DNA from: Moringa oleifera | Taxonomy: Eukaryota > Streptophyta > Magnoliopsida > Brassicales > Moringaceae | Reading direction: 5' to 3' | NCBI GenBank assembly: GCA_021397835.1 | Contig: JAJFZO010000191.1 | Coordinates: forward strand, 7,321,001-7,385,000 | DNA: 64,000 nucleotides | In this document: positions 24,939 to 38,700 of the stretch, piece after piece | Layout of the letters: every line of letters begins with the position of its first letter | Position numbering within the stretch: the first letter of the stretch is position 1 | Notes under the pieces: model-generated | Database searches by the model: none | What the model was told of the DNA's origin: nothing | What the model saw: only the letters and a program-made list of their open reading frames with translations | Program-made: the position numbers and the translations under genes

Positions 24939-27220
24939 GATCATATATTTAGATATATTATTGTGGAATCCACGAAAACACTGATGGTGTCTATGTAAAT
25001 TTTTATATAAAAGATATATTTTGATGAATCATTAACACGAAGAAAGTCCTCTGTATGTGAAAAGATAAATGGAGATTGCACGAAGTAAGTCGGTATTACC
25101 TAATTACTGGAATTGTTTTCTTGGTTCTCAGCTTGGAAGAGCCTATGTCGTAATCAAACCTTAACTACTACCTTTGAACTAGGCTTTAATACAATGATGC
25201 TATGAGCACCTACCAACTCAAAGTCAGGTGGTCGGGGGGATGCCGACGGGTCACTGTGCGTGGTGGGTCCGTCTCCGTCAGTATTCGAAAATCTGAAATG
25301 AAGCAGCCACCTTGCGATCTGCCATAATTTTCAAGTCTTAAAGCAAGAAAATGGAAGGGTCAATAGCTCTATAATGCCTGTGAGCGGAAAAAATGTGGCC
25401 ATCTGGGTCAGCCGCGGCCGAATATGCATGTGGGTTTGGTTTACGTTTTCATCTAGGCTGGAAGAAGCTGCCTATTTAAGTGGTTGGTACAAAGGGAATA
25501 ATTGCATTTGCTTGTTCAACGAAAAGGGGAAGTGTCAATTTAATCAAATTTGAGGACTCATTCCCGCCTCATTAGTCATTGTAGCTTCAGTCAAACACTG
25601 TTTGATAGATGACCCAGTTCATACATCTTGACAACAAGCATGCGGGATATGAATGCCCTGTAATAGAAAGCCAATTTCTTAACAGCTAAACTGTTCAATG
25701 AAATGTCTCAGTCAGATTGTTTCTTTAAGCGTGCATAGTTTACTAAGGTGTTAAAAGTACTCCAAGGCAAAGATTTAAACACAAATTGAGGCATTGTTGC
25801 CAGTCGATGTTGAGAAGAACAGTAGGTTATTGGTTTGTGAATCCGAAAGTTCCTCCTCATTCATTTGCTTAATTTCTAAAGTTTGAAAAAGAATTCTGAG
25901 TGGAATTCTAAAAGGGCTGCTGCGGATTGCCTGGCAGCAATGAATCACCGATGAAAATCATGCATGCACCACATTCTGAATGAAATTCTAAATAACTTTT
26001 TCTTGCGATGTGATGCTCCACTAATTTCTTCCGTTCAAATTTGCAATTAAAGTGTTAGACCTTCAGGTGCTCCTTTTGTTGAATCAGTTTAAATTTTTTT
26101 ACCCAAGTTCGGAAAAGATTTTGGTTAATTTCAAAGACTCTCATTAATTCTGAAAACTACTTTATGACTTTGCACTCAGAGCTTAAGAGGTGATTTTGAA
26201 ATTAAACCAAGAAATTTATGTTCTTAGCTTAGAAGTAAAAATTAAACCAATTCACAGCTGGGAATTACTTAAAACTTTTGAAGATTCAAAGATAAACTCA
26301 TTTAGCACATGTACTGGCAAGTAAAAGTGATAATTAACTATGATTAATAATAATTCATGCATAATAGAATTTGACTAATCTCTCAGTAAAGAATTTAAGG
26401 TATCACCGACGGCGAAAATATTATACCAACTCTGAAAGCCACTAGTTTTACTCTGTGCTGATGGTCAAAATGCGTCGGCAAACCATATTAAGTATTATTG
26501 TTTGACAGATATTTTGACATTTATCAATGTATTTTTTTTTGGGTGAATCATAAGTAAATGGCAACTGGTGATAGCTCAGAGTTACATCCTGGAGCTGGAT
26601 TTGAGAACTGAAAGACAATATCTCATTTCTACAGAGTATTCAGTCTTATCTCCCCACACTCGTTGGAGCTGCTGTTGACTACTTACTAGTCTTTCTTTAA
26701 TTATAGGGTTAATCCTCATTAAGTTTGTATTTTTCAGGTTAACAGAATAAAGAGCAGCGATAGCATCGGACATGGACGTCTATGTTCCAGAAAAAAAAAA
26801 TAGTTTAATCAATATGAGTCCAACAAAAAAGAGGGGGGAAGATGAATATTTTAATGAGTATACGTCATAAAGGGAAATCTCATGAAAAACCCAGACCAAT
26901 GGAAGCTCTTCAAGATTTAAACTTGAGAAGATGATGCTAGCTGGCTGCTTACAACCTAGTTGACCTCCATTTTATTTTTTTTTTCTTGAGGAAAGTAATT
27001 TCGAGTATAATTTGTTTGAGAAAATTTTAGAATGAACTGTATTGAACATCATCATAATTAACACAAAAAAATTTGAAGTGTGTTGACATTTCCCTTAAAG
27101 GTGATGTTGATTTTTTTTTTCTTAAAAGAATAAGTCACTCAAAGTTAAAAATAATAACTTGCAATGGTTTTCAATGATTTGTTTTGTTAGAAAGTCTTAT
27201 AACAAAATAAATAACTAAAA
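22477..27220. other. Intergenic DNA without a recognisable gene
   Basis: Frames of 60-70 codons at 22946, 23274, 24329, 24657 and 26582 carry no known motif. Base composition is mixed rather than extremely AT-rich, and 22477-23300 resembles the PPR 3' flank that the Copia element interrupted. A segment at 25220-25280 is GC-rich (GTGGTCGGGGGGATGCCGACG). A spliced or non-coding gene could hide here, but I cannot support one. A direct repeat of TTATATAATTTTATAGC lies near 24027-24061. Confidence 0.4.
24908..24932. repeat. (AT)n microsatellite
   Basis: About 25 bp of alternating AT in intergenic DNA. Confidence 0.9.
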
Positions 27221-27899
27221 CTAAGATTGTGTTTATTTAGATATATTAAAATTTGAATTCAGAATTCAAACTAAACATTGTTCATATTTAAATTCAAATT
27301 AAAAGATTATTTTTATTCAAAATTCAAACTACTTGATAAAATAAAAGAATAGGTCTTTGTTAAAGATATACAGCAAATAAAGCATTTTATTAATATCTTC
27401 CTGTTTTTTTATTGTATACACCAACTTGTTTCTGCAAAAATTCATATTTGGTCTTTGAAAGTGCCTTTGTTGGGATGTGATCATTTCTAATTTTTTATTT
27501 TGCAGTAGATTTAGCTACTAGCTATATTTTTCCTCTTTTTTATACTTTTCTTTGGAGTTTAAACTTGAAGTATTTTGATATTTAGCCTCCTTGATTTATA
27601 GCCATATTCAAATAGAACCATTTATTACAAAGCCTTTGTCGGTATTTTTGTTGATCCTTTGATATCTATGTGAATCAGCTGCAATTTCTACTTTGCCTTT
27701 CGAGCCTTGTTTTATTGAAAATGAAGATTGATTTGCTTCTCATATTAAAAATTAACATATTTAAGAATCTTTTTCTTTAATTTAGGCAAGTAATCTTTAA
27801 GATTGTTCTTCTTTATAAAATGTATACAATAAATAACATGTTTGGATAGGATATTAGAAAAATCTCATTACTTACATGTACAACTCATCTTTACTAAAT

Positions 27900-29350
27900 T
27901 GATAGCCATTTATTAGTCCATATATTGCAACTCATACAACCTCTCTACTATAAGCTATTTTACAATTTATTACATCTAACTTGTTTGACTCTAACTTTTG
28001 CTAAATCTTAAGAGTGATCTTATCCTTATATTTTTCAATATTTCCTTTTTAACTTGAAATCTCTCCATTAGGTTTTTTCTAGTCATTTCATCCTTGTTAC
28101 CTTTTGTTATCCCTCACATATAAGGTATCCGTATTGAAATACTTTGTCAAGCTATTGATAATTAAATCATGTTTACAACTACCCAAAAAAAACTATGTCT
28201 AGCCCTCATGCACATATCTAACTACATTAAATAATGATAAGCATCCACTGATCTCTCTTTAATGCAAGTCATCTTCCCTTTGAAATATAGATATGAGTAG
28301 ACAACAAAAATAATCCATAATTTATGATTCCACGCATCTTCCTTCTACTTTCTAACTCTGAAGTTGGTATGCAAATGCCTAATACATATTTTGTGTTCTG
28401 CATTACGCTTAGTGTTAGAAGCTTCCATTAATCCTTATTAGTTCGTGGGACAATTAAAATAATGTATACTAAAAACTTGAAAAAAGAAAGAGCCAGAACT
28501 AATGAAAATCCATCCATCCCTCTTAAATTAACCAATATCCCTTAGCAAAGAATCCAAAAACCAAGTTTACAATTCTTTATTTTCACTCTCAACAACTGCA
28601 AAGGATATTAGATAGAAATTATTGGTTGCATCTACTATACTCAATAGCTAGTCAACATAAAGTCCTTTTATGAAACATCTACCTAGCCCAAGGAAGTGCC
28701 TAACCTCATTTACAAAACTCCTTCAAACTCCATCTAAATTGACCTACATTTTCAAGAATTTAAAGTAAAAGCTTGCGTTAACCCTAGTATAGCGGTTAAA
28801 ATAGTCTTAAAAAAAAAAGGAAGTTCCTTTATTTTATTGTTTTAAAGCCTCACAATAATCTTATGAATTTATGTATTGCCCTTTTACATTACCATTCATC
28901 ACCTTAAAATCATGTAATTTAGCTCTATAAACAATAGTATTCTTCTTACTTCCTTTATTATAAGCTCAATCTTGTAGTTATTATCATCTTTGATCCTCTT
29001 TACAAATTATTTACTTTACCAATGAACAGCTACTTGTTTATATGTTAAATATGTATTCATTTTAAAAGTGACCTTTCCAACAAACTTCTTGGCATGAAAT
29101 CTCCATCCACACTTTTCTTTGCAATAAACATCAACTTTATCACGTGTATTGTGGAAGAATTTTATGTTCCTCCCCAACCCCCCAACAAAATTATGTGATT
29201 GCTTCATTTATAACCTATTTAGTGGAAAATAATATTCCTAGGTTAAAGTTTAAGTAGTTCATATCATTACCAAGGTTAGAATGACCAAACTTTGGACCTT
29301 CAATTTCATCCTCACTATCACTCATACAAACTACATTATCATTATGTAAA
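27900..29350 (-). pseudogene. Mutator-like (MULE/MuDR) transposase relic
   Basis: Minus-strand pieces follow the MuDR transposase order. An acidic leader (SDSEDEIEGPKFG) lies near 29300. The DNA-binding domain is at 29016-29207 (NIKFFHNTRDKVDVYCKEKC followed by GWRFHAKK), as in PF03108. Next come GCFLKGLYG-like RCFIKGLYVD near 28680, and ATNNFYLISFAVVESENKEL with TWFLDSLL near 28590 (family: iAwAVVExEnkxsWtWFLexL). CIRHLHTNF lies near 28380 (family: CxRHLhxNF). A SWIM-like end is only faintly visible to the left. Frameshifts and stops occur in every segment. Possible element ends at about 27.23 and 30.96 kb share only weak inverted similarity, so the boundaries are unset. Confidence 0.75.
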
Positions 29351-30983
29351 ACTTAAGTTCTTCCTAAGATAGATCAATCCTTTCCTAACTAGTAAAACTT
29401 CTAAAGTCAATTTTATGCTTTATTTAATCCCTAACTACATGATCTACACTAATCTCCATGAGGTTATATCATTTAGTGCCTTATCTTGAAATTGCTCTAT
29501 AACATTGTCACTTTCATATGCATTATTGTCATTTAATTCATTTACATCGTTACCATTTTTCACAATCACCTTACCATCATTGTTAAGATTGAGCTTTCGC
29601 ATATTATTACGAGTACCAAGATTAATAATATTAAACATATATATATATATCATTAAATCTAGTTATGTTTATGTTATCGGTATTATCCACACTATCAGTG
29701 ATACAACATATAAATCTATGATAAATCTTTTGCCACTTTCATTATTCATTTATCATATATAATACACCTTTCTCAAGTAATAATGCTATGACATTGCTCA
29801 CATTGTTACTAATAGGTAATAAATAGTAAATAATGTCACCATCTGCATAACCATGTTCGTTTCACATGTTTACCATGTTGAAGTAGGCATAAATAATCCA
29901 TATCTAACTACTAAACAAAATTTATATGTCACTAACGTATTTTCTAGATTTCTATTTCATTAACTCTCCATAAAATATCATAAAATTTTAATTATATTTA
30001 TTACTACAAAACAAAAACATAAAAAAATAGCAAATAACGAAATCAACATAATAAATATACCAATCCAAATATATTGCATACATGACTCAAACTACTCAAA
30101 TCAACCGACAATCAACATATAGTTTAAATCACTTGCTGATCTCTTATAGTTTCTAGACACATACTTATATACATGGTCTCAACTATTACAATCAATCAAC
30201 AATTAGCATATTACTTGAAAAATTACTCATTGACTTATCACAGTTCTAAGCACATGCTTGCATGGTCTTATACTAAAACAGTATCTAAGAAACAATTTTT
30301 ACAATTAGGATATCAATTTAATTTGAAATTTCAAATATGCACACATATTTTAAAACAAATACCTTTTCATGGCTTACAAGAATTCAATTTGACTCTTTTG
30401 AGTATACTAACTTAAAGCACGAATACTCTGTTAAAATCAATGAAACACAGTTGTTAGACAATAATTTCAAACAAAAATACAGTTTTAATTCGAGACTGAA
30501 AAATTAATTAAAGAATTAGTTTTTGATAGCAAAGCAACCTAAGGTTTATAATTTAAAGATTTCGTGATTTTCACACGCAAGCTTTGAAATCAACCAATTT
30601 AGAAGTGAACAAATAAAGATGCCACAAAAAAGAAAGATACATATTAAATAATCAACTGAATTTGTGAGAAGATTATATGTATCTTGCTTCTTGAGTGAGA
30701 GAAAGTAAGAGTGAAATGAGAGTTAACTAGGAGAGAATCAACAAAATAGAGAGAGAGAGAGAGGAGGTGCATATCACTAAATTTTAATGTCATGGATATC
30801 TTTGATTTTTTATAAATATTATACACGATAAAACATGTATAACACTGTTAAAAATGATAAAACATGTCGATGGAAGTTCTAACTTGAGAATTTGACAAAA
30901 TATATGTTCAATAAAATTCAATTTTATTATTTGGATTCCAATTTAAGATTTCAAGCAAAAATGTAGATCCCTATAGTATAATT
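29351..30983. other. AT-rich stretch upstream of the MULE relic
   Basis: No gene is visible. It may include the 5' part of the Mutator-like element. A (GA)n tract at 30741-30762 and a small TA tract at 29637-29650 are present. Confidence 0.4.
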
Positions 30984-31217
30984 TGATAAAGAAATAACAG
31001 TATAAAATAAATTAGACATCAAAAGGAGGAGCAAGCTTTATTCATTAAATTAGCCTATATATATATAGGTGTATAACTAGTTGAAACATATCCTATGACT
31101 TTTAACTTATTGCATAAAACCAAGTCCACGGACTACAACTACATCCAAAAGATTAGGAAAAAATAAATAAATCTAATAACAACTTCATATAGACTTTATA
31201 TATAATCTTTATTTAAT
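30984..31217 (-). repeat. 3' LTR of the second Copia element
   Basis: It is recognised by blockwise similarity to 35399-35624 and by the polypurine tract on its internal side. The internal-side end is approximate. Confidence 0.65.
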
Positions 31218-31299
31218 CCCCTTCCTTAAACTAATATTTACGAAATTCTATTTAGGAATAAACTTCAATGCCTTGCAATATTCACCCTTAAGCAACATT

Positions 31300-34200
31300 C
31301 TTTGAAGAACAAATTCTAAGCATACTTCAAAGCTTCATGAAAGCAGTAAGCTTTTGAGACTAAAATGTTGTAATCTAACCTTCACTTCTGTAAAACAATA
31401 AATTAATAACTTCATTCTTACATATATCATGCAAGAAATGGTATCCTACATTAATATGCTTGCTTATCCCATGTAGGACTTTTTTTTTTAAGCTTTATTT
31501 CAAAAATATTGCCACAATAATCAAAGTTGGACCTTGTGTTTGGTTGTACAATACCCTAAGCATTCTGTGCAACTAAACAGCTTGACATGAACTTGACGTT
31601 GCAACAATAAACTCAGTTTGATTGTTGGTAAAGTCAATATTTGTTGTTTCTTGGAAAATCATATGACATCACTAAAATTAAACATGAAAACTGCTCCAAA
31701 AGTATTGTTTTTATCACTAAGATCTCTAACTTAATCACTATTTGAGAATTTGATCAAGCTTATTTCACCATTTTTGTGTAGAATTCTAAATTTGTAATAC
31801 CTTTCAAGTAACAAAAAACTCTTTTTACAACTAGAAAATGAACTTTAATTGGATTCTCCACGTATCTACCTTTTTTTTTTTTATCAAAATCATGTATCTA
31901 TTAATTAAAATGATAACATATATAATATCTAGATTTGTTGCTGTTAGATACATAAAAATTCAACAATTTACTTACAAAGAGTAACATTTACTTTTTTCTT
32001 ATTCTATTTTATGTGAGTTTCAGACAAAGTTCAATTCGAGTTGAAATTGAATTGCAATTGTTCATTTTAAACCTACCTAATAGTAGATGATTGCACTACC
32101 ACAATGCCAAAGAAAATAGTGTAATAATTTCAAATATATTATATCAAATTCTTCCATTATAGACTTATTAAAATCAATAAGTACGATTTTAATGACTATT
32201 GTAAATGAGATTATCAACATATAGATACATAATTAAAATCTTTTATCAGCATCATATTTAAATGTAAAGTGTATATTCATACGTACATTTGATAAAACCT
32301 CTTTTAGTAAAATAAGCATCCATACAAATGTACCAAGCTCTTGGTACTTGTTTTAGTTTGTATAACACTTTTTTAATCTATATATTTGATTTCACAAATT
32401 CGTTTCCTATATATCTAAGGAGTTAATAGACATGGACTTCTTCCTTCAACTCTTCATGCAAAAATGCTGACTTCACATCTAACTAAGAAATAGATTATGA
32501 GTTCTAGATAGCCATGGACATGGATAGTATAAAGTCTTATAACTTGAGAAAAAACCTCTTTATAGTCAACACTATATTCTTACTTGTACTTTTTTTGCAA
32601 TAAGCCAAGCTTGTTAACTCCCCTATATTTTTTAGCTTTATTGTAGAAACCTATTTAACACCAATGAATTTCTACTCTTTTGGATGCTTAACCAGCTCCC
32701 AACTATTATTTTTCTTAGCATATTTGATCCTTTTATTCATGAATTCTTGTCATTTTGAATCCTTAACAACTTCTTTGAAGGTAATGGAACCACAAACTAC
32801 TAATCAAGCAAAATGGACATTTGTATCATAATGATTAGCTTGAACACTATTAACCTTATAATCTTTCATCCATGGTGGCCTCTTTTTAATTCTTTGAGAT
32901 CGAGAAGTTTTCTTTGTTGTCTAATTTTTATTAGAGTGATATAGCTACGGTAGTTATTGGTTTAGTTGGAACAATATGGTACTAATCGATGAAGTTAGCT
33001 ACATCTTCATTTCTTCATCTTTCTCATCAAATGTCATAGGTATTTTCTGCTATTTTAGAATATAAGTAGTCTAGCTTCCAAGTGTTTTTCTCACGCAAAA
33101 AAATAAAATAAAATAACATGGCTGATGACGATCTTTTTTTATGGTTCGATTGAACTATTTATAGGCTTTGGATAGTTCATTAATTTCGAGAAAGACACAT
33201 TTTTCATCTTTTTTCTTTTAGCTTCTTCTTTTTCTCGTTTAGAATATATGCATATGCAATGCACCCAAAAACCATGAAGTGATCATTAATAGCTTTTAAC
33301 CATTCCAAGCATCTTCTGACATCATGTTTTGAGAATCTAATTCAAAATATAGACACACCAATTTGTCGTTTTTGGCCAAAACTTCTTGAGAACTTTTTCA
33401 ATTGCCAACATGTTTCACACCATATTTAGAATGTTTGATTCTTCCTTTTTAAGATTTCATTGGCTAAGGTGTGCAGACTACTAGCAATTGTCTTTAAATT
33501 CCATATTCATCACCTAAAACATCAAATCTACTTAGCAAAATTAATTCTCCATAATGGTCTATACGAGGAGTTTTAATGATTCTGCCCATCTCATTTTCAA
33601 CTTGTGCACTGAAGCTTTTAAAAACATTAAAAAATTTTTTATTTTTCTTACAAAAAATAAAGCCAAGTCTTTTGATTATAATTGTTAGTGGAGGTAATTA
33701 AGTATCTTTTACCTCTATTGGATGATAGGTTTATAGGTCTATAAATGTTAGAATTGACTAATTCTAAGACTTCGTTTACTTTTCATGGTTTACTTTATGG
33801 AAATTGTTGCCAATGTTGTTTGCCAACAATACACTTTTCACATATTATGTTCGGATGAATAATTTAAGGAATCTCGATCACTGTGTTCATTTAAGAAAGA
33901 GTCTCCACCCATTGAAGTTCAAATGAACATGGAAAAGATAGCAAAGCGATGTTGAATCATTCTCCGTGGTCTGCAAAGATAGCAAAGCGATGTTGAATCA
34001 TTCTCCTTGGTCATAAAATCAAGATTAGACCCTTTCTTGAATCATAGATTTTGCAAGCATCATTGTTGATTGTAGCCTCATATCCTTTTTTATTTTTTTA
34101 TTTTTTTATTTTTTGCAGTTGTTCAATGCTTAATATATTATTTATCAAATCAAGAATAGGAAAAATATTTGGCATAGTCTCAATAATATCATCTCTAATC

Positions 34201-35240
34201 TTGATTTGAATGTCATTCAATAATATTCACTTTAGAATTATCGCCAAAGCTTACAATGGTACATATATGATTACTACATATATGATTTCTTCATTTGAAT
34301 AAAAAAAATGACTTATTACTACATATATGATTGTTGTGGCCTATGTCCAAATACCCTATTTTGGGTTCAAGCTTGTTTTCATTGATGTGGAATGTCATTA
34401 ACAAATTTCTTCTTGTTTTCTACAGAATCCCACTTTCATTTGTCTTGAGACAATCTAATATAGCATTCAGAATAATAATGGCCAAGCTTATGACATTTGA
34501 AAAATTCCACCTTGGATTTGTCTACCTCTATCTTTATTGTCTCAACCTTCTGTTTCTACATCTACCTTGACCTCGATTTACTTATTTTATTTGACATCAA
34601 ACTGATGTTATCAATTAAAGCCTTTAGAGCTTGCTTCTCAGTTTCTTGCTAAATAACTTTTTTTTTTCATGAACCAGTAGAATTCCTATAATTCATCAAT
34701 TCAAAAAGTGTCAAAGTCTTTTAATTCTTGAATGAAACATATCACATAGTTAAATTTTAAAGTCATTGACCATAGAATTTTTTCAATAACGGTCACATTC
34801 TATGTCTTCTCACCATGAATCCTCGTTTTATTGATGACAACCATTACTCTTAAGAATAAATCAAAACTGATTCCATTGACTTCATCCAAAGCATTTTAAA
34901 CTTGGGTAAAAGTGCTTAAAGTTGTCGCTTCTTTATTCTGGATGATCCTTGATACTTTCACTTCATAAAATCCCATATTTACTTAGAAGAATCCTTGCAA
35001 AGAATTGTTTACAAGATTGATCGATCTATCTATTATTTGAAAATTTTGCCTTCAAATTTTTAACTTTAATCCTTCGAATTCTCTACTTTGCATCTCTGTT
35101 AAAGCTTCACTAGCTACTAGTTCTTGTACCTCTATATTGACCACTTGCTAATGCTTTTTAAGACTATAAGAAATTCTCCGTAAGCATGCTCTAATAGTCA
35201 TATTAACCATCGAAATGAGAAATAGTGAACTACACAAAAT
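31300..35240 (-). pseudogene. Copia gag-pol relic (second element)
   Basis: The minus strand runs from a gag zinc knuckle at 34440-34560 (FFKCHKLGHYYSEC, first Cys replaced by Phe) through integrase remnants near 33.3-33.5 kb. The RT follows: an LDVKSAFLHG-like piece near 32450, LYKLKQVPRAWY near 32350, and YVDNL near 32210, in which the second catalytic Asp is Asn. An RNase H part (FSKKQQILTLPTIKLSLL, CTECLGYC) lies near 31.5-31.7 kb. Stops and frameshifts are common throughout. Confidence 0.75.
33934..34012. repeat. Tandem duplication with 41-bp period
   Basis: AAAGATAGCAAAGCGATGTT with its GAATCATTCTCC tail occurs at 33934 and again at 33975, differing at one base nearby (CCGTGG versus CCTTGG). 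It is a late duplication within the dead integrase region. Confidence 0.9.
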
Positions 35241-35398
35241 TACTAAAAACTATTATCATTCACTATTGTTGCAAATAAAACTATTACCATACTTTCAAAC
35301 TCTCTTTGAATTAACAAACTCTCCCTCTTGCATTTTCCTAATTATTTATATTTTAATTCACTTTTTTTTATTTTCACTTTAACAAAGATGTGATGCCA

Positions 35399-35624
35399 TT
35401 AATAGAGAAATAAGAGTATAAATAAAATCAGACACAAAGGAACAAAATTGAGTTTTACTTTATTTGTACTGAAACTAGCTTATATATAAGCCTATACTTT
35501 CAATGTATTTGCCTAAAAAGAGATCCATGGACCTACAACTATAACAAAAAAAATCAAGAGAAAGTGAGCAAACTTAATGAAAACTTCCTATATATATACT
35601 AGGGCAAAATATCAGACCTAACAA
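35399..35624 (-). repeat. 5' LTR of the second Copia element
   Basis: It is similar to 30984-31217 and lies next to the PBS-like site. Its outer end reads CCTAACA on the plus strand (TGTTAGG on the minus strand), a normal LTR start. Confidence 0.65.
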
Positions 35625-35779
35625 TATTTTTTTAAAAAAAAAAGCCTACTATCATATATTGAAGACTTTGTCTACAAACTTTGTTTAACATAATTAACCC
35701 TATTTTACTTAATAAATTCTATTAAGAGCCTTAATTAATTTTTGCTTTCGTTTCAGTCGACATTATATGTATGTGTGTG

Positions 35780-38700
35780 TATGAAAGAAAGAGGCATTTA
35801 CAATGCTAAACTTATCAATAATTTGTTAGTATCTATTCATTCTCAGAGTTAGATTTTTAAAGTTACAGTTGCATTTCCATTACCCTTGCTTAACAAGATT
35901 TTTAGTCCCATTGCATCATATGTTTTTCTTGCCACATCCTTTTGAAGTCCTTTGATCAGTAAATACGTCAAATTTGCATGATTGCATGATTTACAAATTC
36001 AATAGTGATTATTCCACTTGAATTTAGTTCTTGAATATATTCTACCTTAGCTTATATGTCTACATTTACCATTATAAACACTACTCTATGTTCTAGATAA
36101 TTGTTTCACTATTATAGTGTGAAAAAATAGTCAAAATAAATTGCAACCTTATTTTTGTATTTAATAATAAATTCCTAAATCATTTGCTTTCTTGCCAGTT
36201 GTTGCTAAGATTATCAATTCCAGGTCCATGGTTGAATATTTGATGCAAGTATGCTTCTTGCAAACCTAATCTAAGTGTGAAATATTCTGATGTGAATTTA
36301 TTATCATTAGTACTAGTTATCCAACTAGCATCAAAATAACTTTCTTATATAGTTGGGTATCCAAGATAGAAATGTCCTAATTTAAAAATTCTTTTGAGAT
36401 ATCTCAATACCCTATCGATAACTTTTTGATAATATATGTTAGGATTGGTAGTGTATTTTGCAAATTTATAAAAAAAAATAAAATAAAAACAACATCAGAT
36501 CTTGTACATTATGAACATATATTATGCTACCAATTTCATAAGCATATTCTAATTCTGATATAACTTTACTAGAATTTTCACTCGATTTCATGCTTGGATC
36601 ATAAAGAGAGTTTGCTTCCTTAATACCCAGATAATTACATATTTGGAGTAATATCTCAATGTAATGAGACTAATTCAATGCATGACCTCCATTATGTCTT
36701 TTAACTTTGATATTCAAAATAGTATTTACTTCATTCGAATCTTTTATTTTAAACTACGAAGTAAGATACCTTTTAGTTTTATTCACTTTAAGTAAGTTAG
36801 TGCTGAAAATCAACAAATTATCTACATAAAGATATATAGTTACGCCGTAATTTTGTTGTGATTGAAACCACTTAATAACATTATAAAATCAAACCTCTCA
36901 TGCCACTATTTAGGAACTTGCTTTAAATCGTAAGGTTTTACTAGTTATAAACTTTATTTTCATTTCCATAAGAACAAGCCCTTTTAATTGTTCGATATAA
37001 AACTTTTTCCTGAATATTACCTTTTTTTTAAAGTAACTGGTTTAACATTCATTTGATGTATATGTAAATGATATATTAATGCTCATGCAAAAAGAATTCT
37101 AATGGATGTGATTTCTGTTGTTAGAGCATAAGTGTCCAAATAATCTATTCCTTAAGTAATAATCTTTCCTTGAAGATCTATATAAAACCGCTTGTATTAT
37201 ATTTCCTTATCAATACCCATTTGCATGGTATAGATTTAGCTCTTAGAGGCAAGTCTACTAAAACATAAATATTATTAAATATTATTGAGTTTATTATTTT
37301 ATTATTTCTTGCTAGAAAGTTGCATCTCTAAATGACATTGCATCATTAAATTTTTTGCGGTCATTCTCTACATTTAATAGAATGAGTATCTTGTTGAGAC
37401 TTTCAGTTCTATTTTTTATAATTAGGAAAACAATAAATTAAGAAATAACATTAAGATCTAGTGTCTTTTCATTTTTGATATCAATGTAATTTGTTTGTTC
37501 CAAGATATATAGATTGATGTACATCATAATTGAAAACAAACTTGTTTTCAATAAATGCAATATGTATTATATCAACTATTATATTTGGTTCTAGATCCAA
37601 AAAAATCTAGATGCTTTAGAATTTTACACATAACATATAAGGATACTTTTAATGCCTCTACATAACTTTGTTTTGTTGTGAATAAGGAACTCTATAAAAT
37701 ATGACACACCTTAACATTTAAAAATAATACAAATTGAGCTTTCTTTCACTCCATAGTTCATAAAGTGTAATATGAATTTTCTTAAGACAACCCGATTATG
37801 AGTATGACATGTATAACATGTAAAGTTTCACCACATAAGTTGTTAGATAACTTACCTTTGAAATCATAACATTTATCATATGAACTAAAGTTCCATTTTT
37901 TTTTTCGACTAAACTATTCTGCTATAAAATATAAGGAATAGATCTTTTAATGTATTATTCTATGCTTTTCACAATAATGAGAAAATTCACTTGAAAAATA
38001 ATCCCCCTCCTTTATCAGTACAAAGAAATTTAATTTTTTTATTTTAATTTTCTATAACTATTTTATACTCTTTAAATTTATCGATGTTTCATCTTTTATT
38101 TCTGTCAAATATACATAAGTATGGCAAGAACGGTCAATAAAATCATGAAATATTTATTTCCTCTTATAGTTAGGAGATTACTTAATTTTACATGCATCAT
38201 AAATCATATATTGTAATATTTGTGTATTCCTTTCAAAAATGAGGGAATGGCTTTTTGATCAGTTTTGTTTCAATGCATATTTGACATTTGTTGTCATGAT
38301 CTGTTGACATGAAATGTAATCATTCTTAGACATGCAATTTAATGATCTAAAATTCAAATATCCTAGCATGAGAAAAAGAAGTAAACTTAACAATATAAAC
38401 AAATAAACAATGGATAAATATCATTTAAAACCCCACATTTTGCTGTTTCTCTCTAATTAAACCTTAACTTTTAAAATATCTCTAAACAAATCTTAATCTA
38501 TCAATTTAGATTAAATTAAAACCTTATCAAAACATTCAAAAATTAATGATATTCAAATTAGAGATTTTTTATAACAAATTTTGATTTAAAATTTTTCATA
38601 AAAGTAAAAAAAAAAATATTCAAGGTACTATCATAAAAAAAATTTAAAATTTTTTGAGAACCAAAAAAAAATTAAAAAATATATACTATCAAAAAATTTT

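Larger units (their letters stand above)
30984..35624 (-). mobile_element. Degenerate Copia element with LTR pair (second copy)
   Basis: Two similar segments, about 30984-31217 and 35399-35624, bracket Copia coding relics on the minus strand. Both LTRs share GAAATAACAGTATAAA-like, TTAGACA-like and TATATATAAGCC-like blocks and CCATGGACCTACAACTA-like text. A PBS-like GATGTGATGCCA lies next to the right LTR (35387-35397, minus TGGCATCACATC). A PPT-like AAGGAAGGGG borders the left one (31218-31227). The ends are decayed (TG has become TT in the right copy) and I found no clear target duplication. Confidence 0.75.
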
